DNA from: CAVWDU01 sp963840725
GTDB taxonomy: Bacteria > Pseudomonadota > Gammaproteobacteria > Pseudomonadales > Halieaceae
Direction: 5' to 3'
Assembly (NCBI GenBank): GCA_963840725.1
Contig: CAWIZY010000009.1
Coordinates: 744,001 to 808,000, forward strand
Length of the DNA stretch: 64,000 nucleotides
The notes below the pieces were generated by a model. The model made no database searches. It saw only the letters and a program-made list of their open reading frames with translations, and had not been told where the DNA came from. The translations under genes were made by a program, and so were the position numbers. This document shows positions 1 to 9,888 of this stretch, piece after piece (the first letter of the stretch is position 1; each line of letters begins with the position of its first letter).

Positions 1-1210
1 CGAGGTGGTAATCGGTTAGCAGCAGGTGAGGCTTCAGGTCCTGGTCAATGATGGTGGTCAGTACTTCCTCCACACCTGTTGCAGATACCACATTACATTC
101 CCAGCTCTGTAGCAGGCGCACCATGCTGCGCAGCACCTGTGTATTGTCGTCCACTACCACCACTAAATACCGACTGAAACCAAGATACTTGCCGGGTATT
201 TCGTGGGCGCTTTCCATGGCTGTCGCAGCGTCCTCGCCTCTTGGCAGCTCCAGGGAAAAGCTGCTTCCTTTACCGGAGATCGAGCGGGTACGCACATTGG
301 TACCCAGTAAATGACAGATACGCTCTACGATGGATAGCCCCAATCCGGAGCTGTCGCGATCAGGTCTGGAGCTTCCCGGGGCACGCCAGAACTCGTCAAA
401 AATGCGTCCTATATGTTCTGGTTCAATACCAATGCCAGTGTCCCTGACTTCGATACTGATGCGATCGCCCTTGCGTCGCACCCCCATGAGAATACGTCCT
501 TCTTCGGTGTATTTGATGGCATTGCTCAACAGGTTGCGCAGTACCGTTTCAAGCAGTGTGGTGTCGGAGTGAACCACGGCGCTGGTGGGCATGACTTTCA
601 GGCTCAGTCCCTGTCGCTGGGCGGTGTGTGTATACTCGCGCGTCAGTCGATCAAACAAGGGTTGGAGCTGAAAATCGCTGGGCTCGGGTTGAAGGCCACC
701 GCTGTCCAGGCGAGAAATATCCAACAGGGTACCAAGCATGCCGTTAAGGTTCTCCAGCGCCAATCCTATGCCCTTCAGGTTCTCCGCATCTGACGGGTCC
801 AGTGCGTCCTGGCGTATGGCTTCGAGGTAGAGGACGGCTGCATTCAGGGGCTGCCTGAGGTCGTGACTGGCTGCGGCCACAAACCGGGTGCGGCTGGCAG
901 TCGCTTCCTCTGCCTGGGCCTTGGCCTTCAGAAGCGCTGCCTCAAAGCTCCGCCGCAGGTTGAGCTCATGTTCCAGGCGTTCGTTCAATTGTCGTAGTTC
1001 TGTCGTGCGATCAGCGACGGTTTTCTCCAGGTTACTGGCAACCTGGAAAGCGGCAAACGCGCCTCCTTCAACATTGATACGGTGTTCGGCACGGTCCAGC
1101 AATACCTCGTTGGTGCGGCCCAGACGTTTCACTTCGCGCTCCAGCTCATGGATTCGTTTTGCTGCGGAGCTCTCGCTGGGGTCGGCTTCGGTGTCGGAAA
1201 AGCCCGTCAT
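1..1210 (-). CDS. Hybrid sensor histidine kinase, C-terminal part beyond window
   Basis: Partial gene, 403 codons visible; the 3' end lies outside the window. A coiled-coil stretch (about residues 15-105) leads into a HisKA domain with the phospho-acceptor His115 in ASHDLRQPLN. The ATPase domain follows, with an N box (LRNLLSNAIKYTEEG) and G boxes (DTGIGI, GLGLSIV). A receiver domain then begins (VVVVDDN), and its likely phospho-acceptor Asp400 (LLLTDYHL) sits at the window edge. No membrane segment or periplasmic sensor is seen, so the kinase is probably cytoplasmic. The ATG overlaps the stop of the FIST gene by four bases (ATGA), implying translational coupling. By inference the FIST protein or its ligand supplies the input, and the aldehyde dehydrogenase upstream suggests control of alcohol, amine or aldehyde metabolism. 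Confidence 0.9.
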   Translation of the reverse strand, partial: MTGFSDTEADPSESSAAKRIHELEREVKRLGRTNEVLLDRAEHRINVEGGAFAAFQVASNLEKTVADRTTELRQLNERLEHELNLRRSFEAALLKAKAQAEEATASRTRFVAAASHDLRQPLNAAVLYLEAIRQDALDPSDAENLKGIGLALENLNGMLGTLLDISRLDSGGLQPEPSDFQLQPLFDRLTREYTHTAQRQGLSLKVMPTSAVVHSDTTLLETVLRNLLSNAIKYTEEGRILMGVRRKGDRISIEVRDTGIGIEPEHIGRIFDEFWRAPGSSRPDRDSSGLGLSIVERICHLLGTNVRTRSISGKGSSFSLELPRGEDAATAMESAHEIPGKYLGFSRYLVVVVDDNTQVLRSMVRLLQSWECNVVSATGVEEVLTTIIDQDLKPHLLLTDYHL

Positions 1211-2382
1211 GAGGGCAGCTTGAAAACCAGGCAGTTGAAAGAATTGTTCATGTGCAGTGCGTTGGCTTGTTCGCCCATGCAGGAAAAACCCCATACATTG
1301 GCACTTGAGAAGAGCTTGGCGACTTCATCTTCCAGGTCCTGCTGTTCGGCCTGTTGTCTGCGGGCGGCGCATTCAAATCCCAGAACCAGGGTCTTCTCGC
1401 CCAGATCTTGGTGCATCCTCTCGAAGGCGCTCTGTAGCTGTGCGATATAATCAACCTGTTCTGCCACCCGAAATACCACGCCCTCGTCTATCGCGCAGGC
1501 CAACCGCAGCGATCCATCATCGAGAATTTCCAGAAAGCCTCTGGGATAGGCCCTGTCGCCGACGGTAATGATCGCGGGGTAGGTAGCCAGATAAGCCTGG
1601 TCGGCCGATGTCGGATCACCTCCGCAAAGGCGAACATATTCTTGCAGGGCCGGCGCGCCGTTTATTTCGTGAACCAATCGTTGCTGCGGGGTAGCCGAGG
1701 TAATGACACCTCGCCTTTCGCTTGGTTTAAAATTGTGGAAGTTGTAACACTTGAAATCGAGCCTGGCGTGAACCAGCAGCAGCACCGCGCTATCGTCTGC
1801 AAAGAGTCCTTTATAGATGACAGGTGTTTCGTTCAGGTTCCAGTTATCGCCTGAAGACGCGCCTATGAGAGGGATAGTGCCAAGCTCACTGCCCAGGGCG
1901 GCAGCGACAAATTCCTCAGTTTTACTCTGGCTGTCAATTAACAACAGCGCAAAGGTGTTGGATCGATCTGCGCCGGGAGAGCGTTGCTGCAGTTCCCACT
2001 GCATAGACAGTAGAAGTTCCCGGGCCTGTTTAAAACCGAATTCACCCAGCCCCTGGATCTTCCGGGAGACACAACTGAAGGCATCACGGTCAAAGCTTAT
2101 CGCGATCATGCTGTCTTTATCGTAACCCTTGGGAGATATTTCTCCGGACGTTGAACAGCCGAAAAAGCATGTGTCCCCTGTCTGTCCCATCTCGGTAACC
2201 AGATCCTCACCGGTATGATTCGGGCCGTGCAGCAACAGGACGAATTCCGCAGAGTTCAGGGGTAGAGACGAAGACACTTCGCCGAATGCGAGCTTGGTAT
2301 CGGGGTTGTTGGAATGAGCAGGAAAGAGACCGGCAGCCATCCGGGAATCATACAGAAGATTGGCTGCCGGTGAAATTGACAC
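1207..2382 (-). CDS. FIST-domain sensory protein
   Basis: 391 residues from a GTG start; an ATG at 2340 (residue 15) is the alternative. The protein has the two-part FIST_N/FIST_C layout: an N-terminal half with the glycine/cysteine-rich stretch FFGCSTSGEI and the GASSGDNW motif, and a C-terminal half ending in LVLGFECAARR and WGFSCMGEQ. FIST domains are proposed small-ligand sensors in bacterial signal transduction. No signal peptide or membrane segment is present, so it should act in the cytoplasm. It lies 14 bases after the aldehyde dehydrogenase stop and overlaps the kinase start, so it most likely works as the sensor partner of that kinase. The ligand cannot be read from the sequence. 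Confidence 0.85.
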   Translation of the reverse strand: MSISPAANLLYDSRMAAGLFPAHSNNPDTKLAFGEVSSSLPLNSAEFVLLLHGPNHTGEDLVTEMGQTGDTCFFGCSTSGEISPKGYDKDSMIAISFDRDAFSCVSRKIQGLGEFGFKQARELLLSMQWELQQRSPGADRSNTFALLLIDSQSKTEEFVAAALGSELGTIPLIGASSGDNWNLNETPVIYKGLFADDSAVLLLVHARLDFKCYNFHNFKPSERRGVITSATPQQRLVHEINGAPALQEYVRLCGGDPTSADQAYLATYPAIITVGDRAYPRGFLEILDDGSLRLACAIDEGVVFRVAEQVDYIAQLQSAFERMHQDLGEKTLVLGFECAARRQQAEQQDLEDEVAKLFSSANVWGFSCMGEQANALHMNNSFNCLVFKLPS

Positions 2383-2396
2383 GGTATTGCGTCACA

Positions 2397-3905
2397 TCAG
2401 AGGGATATGACCACAGTCTGGTTGTCTGTAAAAGCTTTGACCGCATCGATCCCGTTTTCTCTCCCCCAGCCCGACTCCTTGAAACCCCCGAACGGCAGGG
2501 CGGCGTCAATTACGTTGTGGCAGTTAACCCAGACAGTTCCGGCTCGTATACGCGGTGCCAGGCGGTGAACAGTGGAGAGATCCCGCGACCAGATGCTGGC
2601 GGCAAGACCGTAAGGGCTATCGTTGGCCTGGACCAGCACCTCTTCTAAATCGTCAAAGGGTGAGGCTACCAGTACGGGTCCGAATATTTCTTCGCGCACG
2701 ATTTGCATGTTTGGATCTGTGTTGACAAAGACCGTCGGATTGACGAAGTAACCTTTACTGTCGGGTGCGCCTCCCCCGGCAATGATCTCGGCACCAGCCT
2801 CACGCCCGGATGCTATATAAGCACAAACCCTTTCCTGTTGTATGCGCGATACCAATGGGCCTATTTCAGTGGTGGGGTCCAGCCCGGGACCTACCTTCAT
2901 CGCACGAGCGATATCGGCGATGCCATCAAGCACCTTGTCGAACTGTGACCGATGCACGTACAACCTGGAGCCAGCGGTGCACACCTGGCCGTGGTTGAAG
3001 AAAATGCCGCTGGCAGCGCCGGGAATGGCAATGTCAAGATCGGCGTCAGGCATGACGATGGCTGGGGACTTGCCGCCCAGTTCCAAGGTCACTTTTTTGA
3101 GGTTTCCGGTCGCAGCCTGCAGTATCAGGCGCCCCACCTCGGTGGAGCCGGTAAAGGTCAGCTTGTCGATGCCTGGATGTGAAGACATGGCAGCACCGGC
3201 AGTATGACCGTATCCCGTAACAATGTTCAGGGCACCGGGCGGAAAGCCCGCTTCCTGCACCAGACCAGCCATGAACAGCGCCGTTAGTGGTGTTTCCTCC
3301 GCGGGTTTCAGGACCAGGGTGCAGCCAGCAGCCAGTGCGGGGGCAATTTTCCAGGTGAACAGCAGGGTAGGGAAGTTCCACGGCACGATGGCGCCAACTA
3401 CGCCCAGCGGCAGATGATTTGTGAAGGCGAACAATTCTCCATCGGGCAGGAATGGCACGGATGGTTTCAGGGTGCTGCCATTCATTTTGGACGGCATGCC
3501 CGCCATGAAACGCACACAATCAATGGCGCAGGGAATATCAACTGCACCGGATATGGCGGCAGTCTTGCCATTGTCGATAGACTCCAGCTCAGCCAGAATC
3601 TCGATGTTCTCCTCCATGAGGTCTGCGAGTCGATGCAGCAGTCGCTCACGGTGTGCGGGCTTCATGTGTTGCCAGCTACGCTGCTCGAAAGCGCGGCGCG
3701 CAGCTTTGACCGCCTCGTCAATATCAGCGGCATCGCTGTCGGCGACGTGGCTTACGGTTTCCCCGGTGGCCGGGTCGATCACCGCCAGCTTTTTGCCGCT
3801 CAGGGCCGGCTGCCACTGGCCGTCAATGAAGTTTTCGTGATCCGTATCGAGAAACTTCCGGGTTACTGCCCTGATGGTACTCAGGTCGTTAAGGGCAACA
3901 GTCAT
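2397..3905 (-). CDS. NAD(P)+-dependent aldehyde dehydrogenase
   Basis: 502 residues, full length for the ALDH superfamily. It has the Rossmann-fold start VVGAIVPWNFP, the general-base glutamate in VTLELGGKSP (about residue 270), the catalytic cysteine in NHGQVCTAGSR (about 305) and the C-terminal PFGGFKESGWGRE motif. It oxidises an aldehyde to the carboxylic acid with NAD(P)+. It resembles the class with phenylacetaldehyde/betaine-aldehyde-type members, but substrate cannot be assigned. First gene of a minus-strand operon with the FIST protein and histidine kinase. A quinohemoprotein amine dehydrogenase cluster, which makes aldehydes, lies 6 kb away on the other strand, so it is a good candidate for the next step. 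An AGGAGA-type ribosome binding site precedes the ATG. Confidence 0.93.
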   Translation of the reverse strand: MTVALNDLSTIRAVTRKFLDTDHENFIDGQWQPALSGKKLAVIDPATGETVSHVADSDAADIDEAVKAARRAFEQRSWQHMKPAHRERLLHRLADLMEENIEILAELESIDNGKTAAISGAVDIPCAIDCVRFMAGMPSKMNGSTLKPSVPFLPDGELFAFTNHLPLGVVGAIVPWNFPTLLFTWKIAPALAAGCTLVLKPAEETPLTALFMAGLVQEAGFPPGALNIVTGYGHTAGAAMSSHPGIDKLTFTGSTEVGRLILQAATGNLKKVTLELGGKSPAIVMPDADLDIAIPGAASGIFFNHGQVCTAGSRLYVHRSQFDKVLDGIADIARAMKVGPGLDPTTEIGPLVSRIQQERVCAYIASGREAGAEIIAGGGAPDSKGYFVNPTVFVNTDPNMQIVREEIFGPVLVASPFDDLEEVLVQANDSPYGLAASIWSRDLSTVHRLAPRIRAGTVWVNCHNVIDAALPFGGFKESGWGRENGIDAVKAFTDNQTVVISL

Positions 3906-4091
3906 GGCTGTCTCCTGTTATTTTCTGTCGTTGCGAGCAGGCGCTGGCTTTGAGATTAATCGATACAGGCCCGACTGAATGAAAGCATAGGGCACACAGG
4001 GAAAAGGTAAATAATACCTACGCATCAGGTGAGGCATTGGTCTGATGTCCGGGATGCTACTTTAGTATGAGGCCATGCTTCCTTTGGGCAA

Positions 4092-4121
4092 TTGTGATGC
4101 GGATGTCGCTGGGACTAGTAT
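4092..4121 (+). promoter_or_regulatory. Possible sigma-70 promoter of the TonB receptor gene
   Basis: TTGTGA and TAGTAT are separated by 18 bases, about 80 bases before the receptor ATG. The remainder of the 295-base divergent gap (3906-4200) must also hold the minus-strand promoter of the aldehyde dehydrogenase operon, which I could not place. Weak, by inspection only. Confidence 0.3.
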
Positions 4122-4200
4122 TTATCACTGACAGATGCACTGCCCCCTCGGGGTTGGTTCCGGGAAAACTATAAGTAGCTAACACTGGAGACTTAAGCCC

Positions 4201-6408
4201 ATGTTCAAGACCAATCGTAGACAACTTGCACTCGCCATATCCATGGCTATCGCTCCAGCCTGGCTGCAGGCAGCTGTTCTGGAGGAAGTGATGGTAACAG
4301 CGACAAAGCGTGCAGAGAGCGTCCAGGATGTAGGGATTGCCATTAGCGCCTTTACCGGAGAACAAATGGAGCAACTGGGTTTTACCAATGCCCAGCAGGT
4401 GACTTCCATGGCGCCAGGCGTACACACGATTCAGCCCAATGGTGAAGCCAACTACGCCATCGCCATGCGCGGCGTTGCCAGCAGTGACTTCACGACCAAC
4501 GTGGAGAGTCCGGTGGCCCTCTACGTTGATGAGGTGTACGTCAGCCAGATGTCCGGTGCCGGCTTTATGCTTTTCGATATGGAACGGGTTGAGATGCTGC
4601 GTGGTCCTCAGGGAACCTTGTTTGGTCGCAACGCTACCGGCGGGCTGGTTCACTACATTACCCGCAAGCCCAGTCAGGAGTTTGACGGTTACATTAAGGG
4701 TACGGTTGGTGATTATGACCAATACAAGGTCGAGGGCGCGATTGGCGGCGGTACTGAGACACTGGCGGCGCGGTTCACTGGCTCTTATCACAAAAACGAC
4801 GGTTATATTGAAAACCGGCTCAAGCCCAGCGAGGACCTGAACAATGCGGACGATCAGGCTTATCGTCTACAGGTGCTGTGGTCGCCCACCGATGATATCG
4901 AATTATTGGTCAATGTGCGCCATTCTGAACAGGATATCGATACAGGCTTTTTCGAGAACGTCTCCTCCATCCGTACCGGGGAACTGACCCCGAATGAGTT
5001 CAACCCGGTGCTGGAATATATCGACAACGATGGGGATGTTTATGCGGGTGACTACGACGATCCCGGATTTAATGATCTGAAGACCGATGGTCTTACCGCC
5101 ACACTGAACTGGGACTTCGAAAATTTCCGTCTGACCTCGATTACCGATCAGTCCAATGTTGAGCGGGAGTACATCGAGGACTCCGATGCCTCTCCGGCAC
5201 CGGTTTTCAATTTCTTTCTGCTGACCGACGCAGAGCAGTTTTCTCAGGAATTTCGTTTCGACGGCGAATTCGACCAGTTCAAGTGGGTGGCCGGCCTGTA
5301 TTACCTGAATCTCGAAATCAATGATGTGAACGGCGCGATTACCGATCCCTTCGTGGGGCCTGCAGTCACGCCGGGTGCGGAGGCGGGTCTGTACAACCCT
5401 TACACCTCGGAGCTGGAATCCATCTCTGTATTCGGCCAGCTGGACATCCCAATCTCGGATGCGCTGACTCTGATTGTCGGCGCCCGCTATATTCAGGATG
5501 AGAAGGATTTCGAGTTCCGCACCGATGTCGTCGAGTTCCTGGACCCCGCCTCTGAACCCGGCTTCAGCAATGCCGGTAACCGCAATCTTCTGGCTCCACT
5601 GGCATCCTACGAGGGTGACCGGAAAGATAACGAGTGGTCCGGCAGACTGCAACTCGATTGGGCCGTATCAGACGATCTCCTGGTTTACGGCGGTTGGAAC
5701 CGCGGCGTTCGGGGTGGCGGTTTCAACGCCCCCATCTTCCCGTTGAATCCGCCGCTGGATTACAACGACGAGACAATGTCATACGACCCCGAGCAGCTGG
5801 ATGCTTTCGAAGTAGGTTTCAAGAGCACCCTGGCCGACGGTATCGTGCAGTTCAACGGTGCCGCTTATTATTACGACTATCAGGACTATCAGGCCTTTTT
5901 CATCATTGGTATTGACACCATTACCTTCAATACGGATGCAGAGAGCTACGGTGCCGAGCTCGAACTGCAGGCCAGCCCCATCGAGGGGCTGGATATTCTG
6001 CTGGGCGCTGCCTATAACGATGTCGAAGTAGAGATCGGCAATCAAGAGGTAGCCTCGGTGCAGTCCCCTGAGTGGAATCTAAACGCGCTGGTGCGCTACG
6101 AGTGGCCCATGTTTGGCGGTGCCATGGCGATACAGGGTGACATTGTCTACCGCTCAGAGCATTACTTCTCCCTGACCGGTTTGGAGACAGTAGAGGAAAA
6201 CGGCTATACCGTCAGTAATGCCTCCCTGACCTGGACCAGCGAGGACGGCGTCTGGCAGACCTCGGCTTACGTCAATAACCTCACTGACGAGGAGTATCTG
6301 GTGCAAACCTTTGACCTCTCGGGTACGGACGTGTTTGGTATCACCGAACAGTACTACGGTCGCCCGCGCTGGTGGGGTGTTTCCCTGAGATATAGCTGGG
6401 GTGGCTAG
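4201..6408 (+). CDS. TonB-dependent outer-membrane receptor
   Basis: 735 residues. A signal peptide (about 1-25, ending LQA-A) is followed by a TonB-box-like segment (EEVMVTATKR) and the plug domain, with MRGVASS, DEVYVSQ and the MLRGPQGTLFGRNATGG signature at about residues 135-155. A 22-strand barrel follows, rich in alternating aromatic/acidic stretches, and ends in WWGVSLRYSWGG. It matches the TonB-dependent receptors common in marine gammaproteobacteria and sphingomonads that take up hydrophobic or large substrates rather than only siderophores. GGAG lies ten bases before the ATG. It sits between the divergent aldehyde dehydrogenase operon and two acyl-CoA synthetase genes, so import of an amine, steroid or lipid-like substrate is plausible but unproven. 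Confidence 0.93.
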   Translation: MFKTNRRQLALAISMAIAPAWLQAAVLEEVMVTATKRAESVQDVGIAISAFTGEQMEQLGFTNAQQVTSMAPGVHTIQPNGEANYAIAMRGVASSDFTTNVESPVALYVDEVYVSQMSGAGFMLFDMERVEMLRGPQGTLFGRNATGGLVHYITRKPSQEFDGYIKGTVGDYDQYKVEGAIGGGTETLAARFTGSYHKNDGYIENRLKPSEDLNNADDQAYRLQVLWSPTDDIELLVNVRHSEQDIDTGFFENVSSIRTGELTPNEFNPVLEYIDNDGDVYAGDYDDPGFNDLKTDGLTATLNWDFENFRLTSITDQSNVEREYIEDSDASPAPVFNFFLLTDAEQFSQEFRFDGEFDQFKWVAGLYYLNLEINDVNGAITDPFVGPAVTPGAEAGLYNPYTSELESISVFGQLDIPISDALTLIVGARYIQDEKDFEFRTDVVEFLDPASEPGFSNAGNRNLLAPLASYEGDRKDNEWSGRLQLDWAVSDDLLVYGGWNRGVRGGGFNAPIFPLNPPLDYNDETMSYDPEQLDAFEVGFKSTLADGIVQFNGAAYYYDYQDYQAFFIIGIDTITFNTDAESYGAELELQASPIEGLDILLGAAYNDVEVEIGNQEVASVQSPEWNLNALVRYEWPMFGGAMAIQGDIVYRSEHYFSLTGLETVEENGYTVSNASLTWTSEDGVWQTSAYVNNLTDEEYLVQTFDLSGTDVFGITEQYYGRPRWWGVSLRYSWGG

Positions 6409-6438
6409 TTTCGTTCCGCCATTCCAAGGAAATTGACG

Positions 6439-8058
6439 ATGCCTGAGATCGACTACGCGAACGCCTATTCCGAGTTTGAATGGCCACGCCCCGAGCGCTT
6501 TAATTTTGCAACCGATGTGGTCGACCAATGGGCGGAGCAGCATCCTGACAAGCTGGCGCTGCTTTGGGTTGATGATCACGGTGGGGAGGAGAAGCACACT
6601 TTCACCGATGTCTCACTTGCTTCGCGCAGGGTGGCCAACCTGCTGACTGACTCAGGTGTGAAGCAGGGCGACTACATCATGATGATCCTGGGTCGCCAGA
6701 TCGCCTGGTGGGAAGTGTTCACCGCATCACTTCGCATGGGGGCCGTGATCAGCCCCGGTACCACCCAGCTATCTGCCAAGGATATTGCCTACCGCGCCCA
6801 TGCGGCCCAGGCGACCTGCATTGTTACCGACTCGGCGAATGCCGAAAAAGTTGATCAGATCATGGCCCAGTGTCCCAGTGTCGCTGTGCGGGTGTTGGTA
6901 GACGGTACCAGGGAGGGCTGGATCGACTACCAGGCCGAGGTGTGCGGGCAGAGCGCTGACTTTGATGCGGTTGACACTCTCGCCAGTGATGAAGCCCTGT
7001 GCTACTTCACCTCAGGTACCACAGGTTATCCCAAGATGGCCCTGCACTGTCACAGTTACGGCCTGGCGCATCAGACCACGGGTAAGTACTGGTTGGATCT
7101 CAAACCAGAAGATTTGCACTGGAACTGCTCCGACACGGGATGGGCCAAGGCCGCCTGGAGCAGCTATTTCGGACCCTGGTATCAGGGCGCCGCGCTGTTT
7201 GTTCACCACACCCAGGGTTTTAGTGCAGTGCGCACACTTGATTTGCTGGCACACTATCCGATCTCTACTTTCTGCGGTGCGCCCACCATCTATCGGATGT
7301 TTGTGCTCGAGGACCTTGACCAGTACCAATTTCCCGCACTGCGTCACTGCGTCGGCGCGGGTGAGCCACTCAACCCGGAAATTATCGAAACCTGGAAGCG
7401 CGCCACGGGAATTACTATTCGTGACGGTTACGGGCAGACAGAGACCGTGCTGCTTTGTGGTAACTTCCAGGGCATGGACCCCCGCTATGGCTCTATGGGT
7501 AAACCCGCACCCGGTATTGATCTTCAGGTAATCGACGATGCGGGGGAAATTGTGTCCCCGGGAACAGAGGGTGATCTGGCCGTCAGGGTCAAGCCTGTGG
7601 CACCCCAGGGATTGTTCCTGGGTTACAAGGGCGAACCGGACAAGACCGAATTGAGTTTCCGCGGAGAGTGGTATGTAACCGGTGATCGGGCGCGGATGGA
7701 TGAAAACGGCTACTACTGGTTTGTGAGCCGCGCTGACGATGTCATTCTGTCAGCGGGCTATCGAATCGGCCCCTTCGAAGTCGAGAGCGCCTTGATAGAG
7801 CACCCGGCGGTAGCCGAGTCAGCGGTGGTGTCCAGCCCGGATAAAAAGCGCGGGGAGGTGGTCAAGGCCTTTGTGGTACTGGCGCCCGGCTACAATGCCG
7901 ACGCTGCCCTGGCCACCGCACTGCAGGATCACGTGAAGTCAGTGACAGCGCCCTATAAATACCCGCGCCGAATAGCGTTCGTGGAAGAACTGCCCAAGAC
8001 AGTCAGTGGCAAAATACGACGGGTTGAATTGCGCGATCGCGAATGGCATCAGAACTGA
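6439..8058 (+). CDS. AMP-forming acyl-CoA synthetase (medium-chain type)
   Basis: 539 residues. An in-frame TTG at 6433 would also open the frame, but AAGGA ends eight bases before the ATG at 6439, so that start is chosen. Adenylating-enzyme motifs are complete: YFTSGTTGYPK (P-loop), YGQTET, YVTGDRARMDENGYYWF, the RADDVILSAGYRIGP hinge and the catalytic lysine in PKTVSGKIRR. It activates a carboxylic acid to its acyl-CoA using ATP. The overall pattern is like medium-chain (ACSM/benzoate-type) ligases. It follows the TonB receptor by 30 bases and precedes a second synthetase, so the set may process the acid made from amine-derived aldehydes. Confidence 0.9.
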   Translation: MPEIDYANAYSEFEWPRPERFNFATDVVDQWAEQHPDKLALLWVDDHGGEEKHTFTDVSLASRRVANLLTDSGVKQGDYIMMILGRQIAWWEVFTASLRMGAVISPGTTQLSAKDIAYRAHAAQATCIVTDSANAEKVDQIMAQCPSVAVRVLVDGTREGWIDYQAEVCGQSADFDAVDTLASDEALCYFTSGTTGYPKMALHCHSYGLAHQTTGKYWLDLKPEDLHWNCSDTGWAKAAWSSYFGPWYQGAALFVHHTQGFSAVRTLDLLAHYPISTFCGAPTIYRMFVLEDLDQYQFPALRHCVGAGEPLNPEIIETWKRATGITIRDGYGQTETVLLCGNFQGMDPRYGSMGKPAPGIDLQVIDDAGEIVSPGTEGDLAVRVKPVAPQGLFLGYKGEPDKTELSFRGEWYVTGDRARMDENGYYWFVSRADDVILSAGYRIGPFEVESALIEHPAVAESAVVSSPDKKRGEVVKAFVVLAPGYNADAALATALQDHVKSVTAPYKYPRRIAFVEELPKTVSGKIRRVELRDREWHQN

Positions 8059-8132
8059 CTCACTGTACTACACTCTAGTCAGCGGTATAGACCTGCGGAC
8101 ACAGCCTGCCGCGCAGGAGGAGACGGATACGA

Positions 8133-9818
8133 ATGGGCGAATTTTTGACCATGAGCCAACTCGCTGGCTCGACTGATGAACCCCTGCTTCAGGAGACCAT
8201 TGGCCGCAGCTTTGACCGTATAGCGGAGCAATACCCGGAGCGTCCGGCCCTGGTGGTGCGCCACCAGCATATTCGCTGGAGCTACGCGCAATACCAGCGT
8301 GAGGTCGATAGACTCGCTTGTGGACTGCTGGCCCTGGGTATTGAGCCTGGCGAGCGAGTGGGAATCTGGGCGCCCAATTGCTACGAGTGGTGCCTGACCC
8401 AGTTTGCCACCGCCAAGATCGGCGCGATTATGGTGTGTATTAATCCCGCCTACCGACTTTACGAGCTCGAGTACGCACTGAAGAAAGTGCAGTGCAAGGC
8501 CATCATTACTGCCGAGCAATTCAAGACCAGCGACTACCTCGGGATGTTGCGCGAATTGGCACCGGAGTTGTCCTACTGTGAACCGGGACAACTGCAGGCG
8601 GCGAAACTGCCCGATCTGGGTACGGTGATCCGTATGGGTGAAGCGTCCAGTGATGGGATGTTCAACTTTGAGCGCGTGTGCGACATGGGCGGTGATGCCG
8701 AGCGTCTGCGCATGGAGGAGATCGGCGTAAGTCTTGAGCCTGGCGAGCCCATTAATATCCAATTTACCAGTGGCACTACCGGTAACCCCAAAGGCGCTAC
8801 CCTCACGCACCTCAATATTCTTAACAACGGCAAGTTAGTCGGCGACGGCATGGGGCTGACTGAGCAGGATCGTCTGTGCATTCCTGTCCCACTGTACCAC
8901 TGCTTTGGCATGGTCATGGGCAGCCTCGCCTGTATGACGCATGGCTCGGCGGCGGTGTTTCCCTCTGATGCATTTGAGCCGGTAGTGACCCTGGAGACAG
9001 TAGAGAAAGAGCGTTGTACAGCTCTGCACGGGGTACCCACCATGTTTATCGCCGAACTGGATCTTCCCCAGTTCAGCAATTTTGATCTCGGCACTCTGCG
9101 GACGGGCATTATGGCAGGGGCTACCTGCCCGGTTGAGGTGATGAACCGGGTGCTGAACGAAATGCATATGAGCGAAGTGCTCATCGCCTACGGCCAAACC
9201 GAAACCAGTCCGGTGAATCACATGACCTCGCCGGACGACTCCATTGAGAAGCGGGTGGCCAGTGTCGGACAGCCGGCGCCCCATTGTGAGATAAAGATCA
9301 TTGATGACGAGGGCGAGGTAGTCCCTGTAGGGGAGCGGGGCGAGATCTGCTGTCGCGGCTACTCGGTGATGCAGGGCTACTGGGATGACGAGCAGCGCAC
9401 TGCCGAAGCCATTGATGAAGACGGCTGGTTGCACTCCGGTGATATCGGCATCATGGATGCTGAGGGCTATACCCAGGTCACAGGCCGCATCAAAGATATG
9501 ATCATCCGCGGTGGAGAGAACATCTACCCGCGTGAAGTGGAGGAGTTTCTCTACACGCTGCCGAACATACAGGAAGTGCAGGTGTTCGGTATCCCGGACG
9601 AACGTTACGGCGAGCAGGTGTGTGCCTGGCTGAAGGTGCGCGATGGAGCGGTTGTGACCGAAGACGATATCAAAGCGTTCTGCGCGGATAAAATCGCCCA
9701 TTTCAAGGTGCCGCGCTTTATCCGCTTTGTGGAAGACTTCCCGATGACCGTAACGGGCAAAATGCAGAAGTTCTTGATGCGGGAACAGATGATCGAAGAA
9801 CTGTCTCGAGCAGATTGA
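8133..9818 (+). CDS. AMP-forming acyl-CoA synthetase (FadD/ACSF2-like)
   Basis: 561 residues with all adenylating-enzyme motifs: FTSGTTGNPKG, YGQTETSP, HSGDIGIMDAEGY, GRIKDMIIRGGENIYP and a C-terminal TVTGKMQKF lysine. AGGAGG lies 12 bases before the ATG at 8133; another in-frame ATG at 8151 is possible. It converts a fatty or branched carboxylic acid to the CoA thioester. It differs clearly from the synthetase just upstream (different N-terminal and loop sequences), so the two probably serve different chain lengths rather than being a recent duplication. Only 70 bases separate it from the amine dehydrogenase alpha subunit, and the same transcript could cover both. Confidence 0.9.
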   Translation: MGEFLTMSQLAGSTDEPLLQETIGRSFDRIAEQYPERPALVVRHQHIRWSYAQYQREVDRLACGLLALGIEPGERVGIWAPNCYEWCLTQFATAKIGAIMVCINPAYRLYELEYALKKVQCKAIITAEQFKTSDYLGMLRELAPELSYCEPGQLQAAKLPDLGTVIRMGEASSDGMFNFERVCDMGGDAERLRMEEIGVSLEPGEPINIQFTSGTTGNPKGATLTHLNILNNGKLVGDGMGLTEQDRLCIPVPLYHCFGMVMGSLACMTHGSAAVFPSDAFEPVVTLETVEKERCTALHGVPTMFIAELDLPQFSNFDLGTLRTGIMAGATCPVEVMNRVLNEMHMSEVLIAYGQTETSPVNHMTSPDDSIEKRVASVGQPAPHCEIKIIDDEGEVVPVGERGEICCRGYSVMQGYWDDEQRTAEAIDEDGWLHSGDIGIMDAEGYTQVTGRIKDMIIRGGENIYPREVEEFLYTLPNIQEVQVFGIPDERYGEQVCAWLKVRDGAVVTEDDIKAFCADKIAHFKVPRFIRFVEDFPMTVTGKMQKFLMREQMIEELSRAD

Positions 9819-9888
9819 TGGTCATCTGCGCAACAATTCGTATTTGGAATCAAGAGATTGGGCCAATGCCGGCCCGGGAGACAAACAA

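Noticed and set aside
4057..4791. Open frame of 244 codons antisense to the TonB receptor gene
   Set aside because: It mirrors the codon pattern of the receptor and has no ribosome binding site or recognisable domain.
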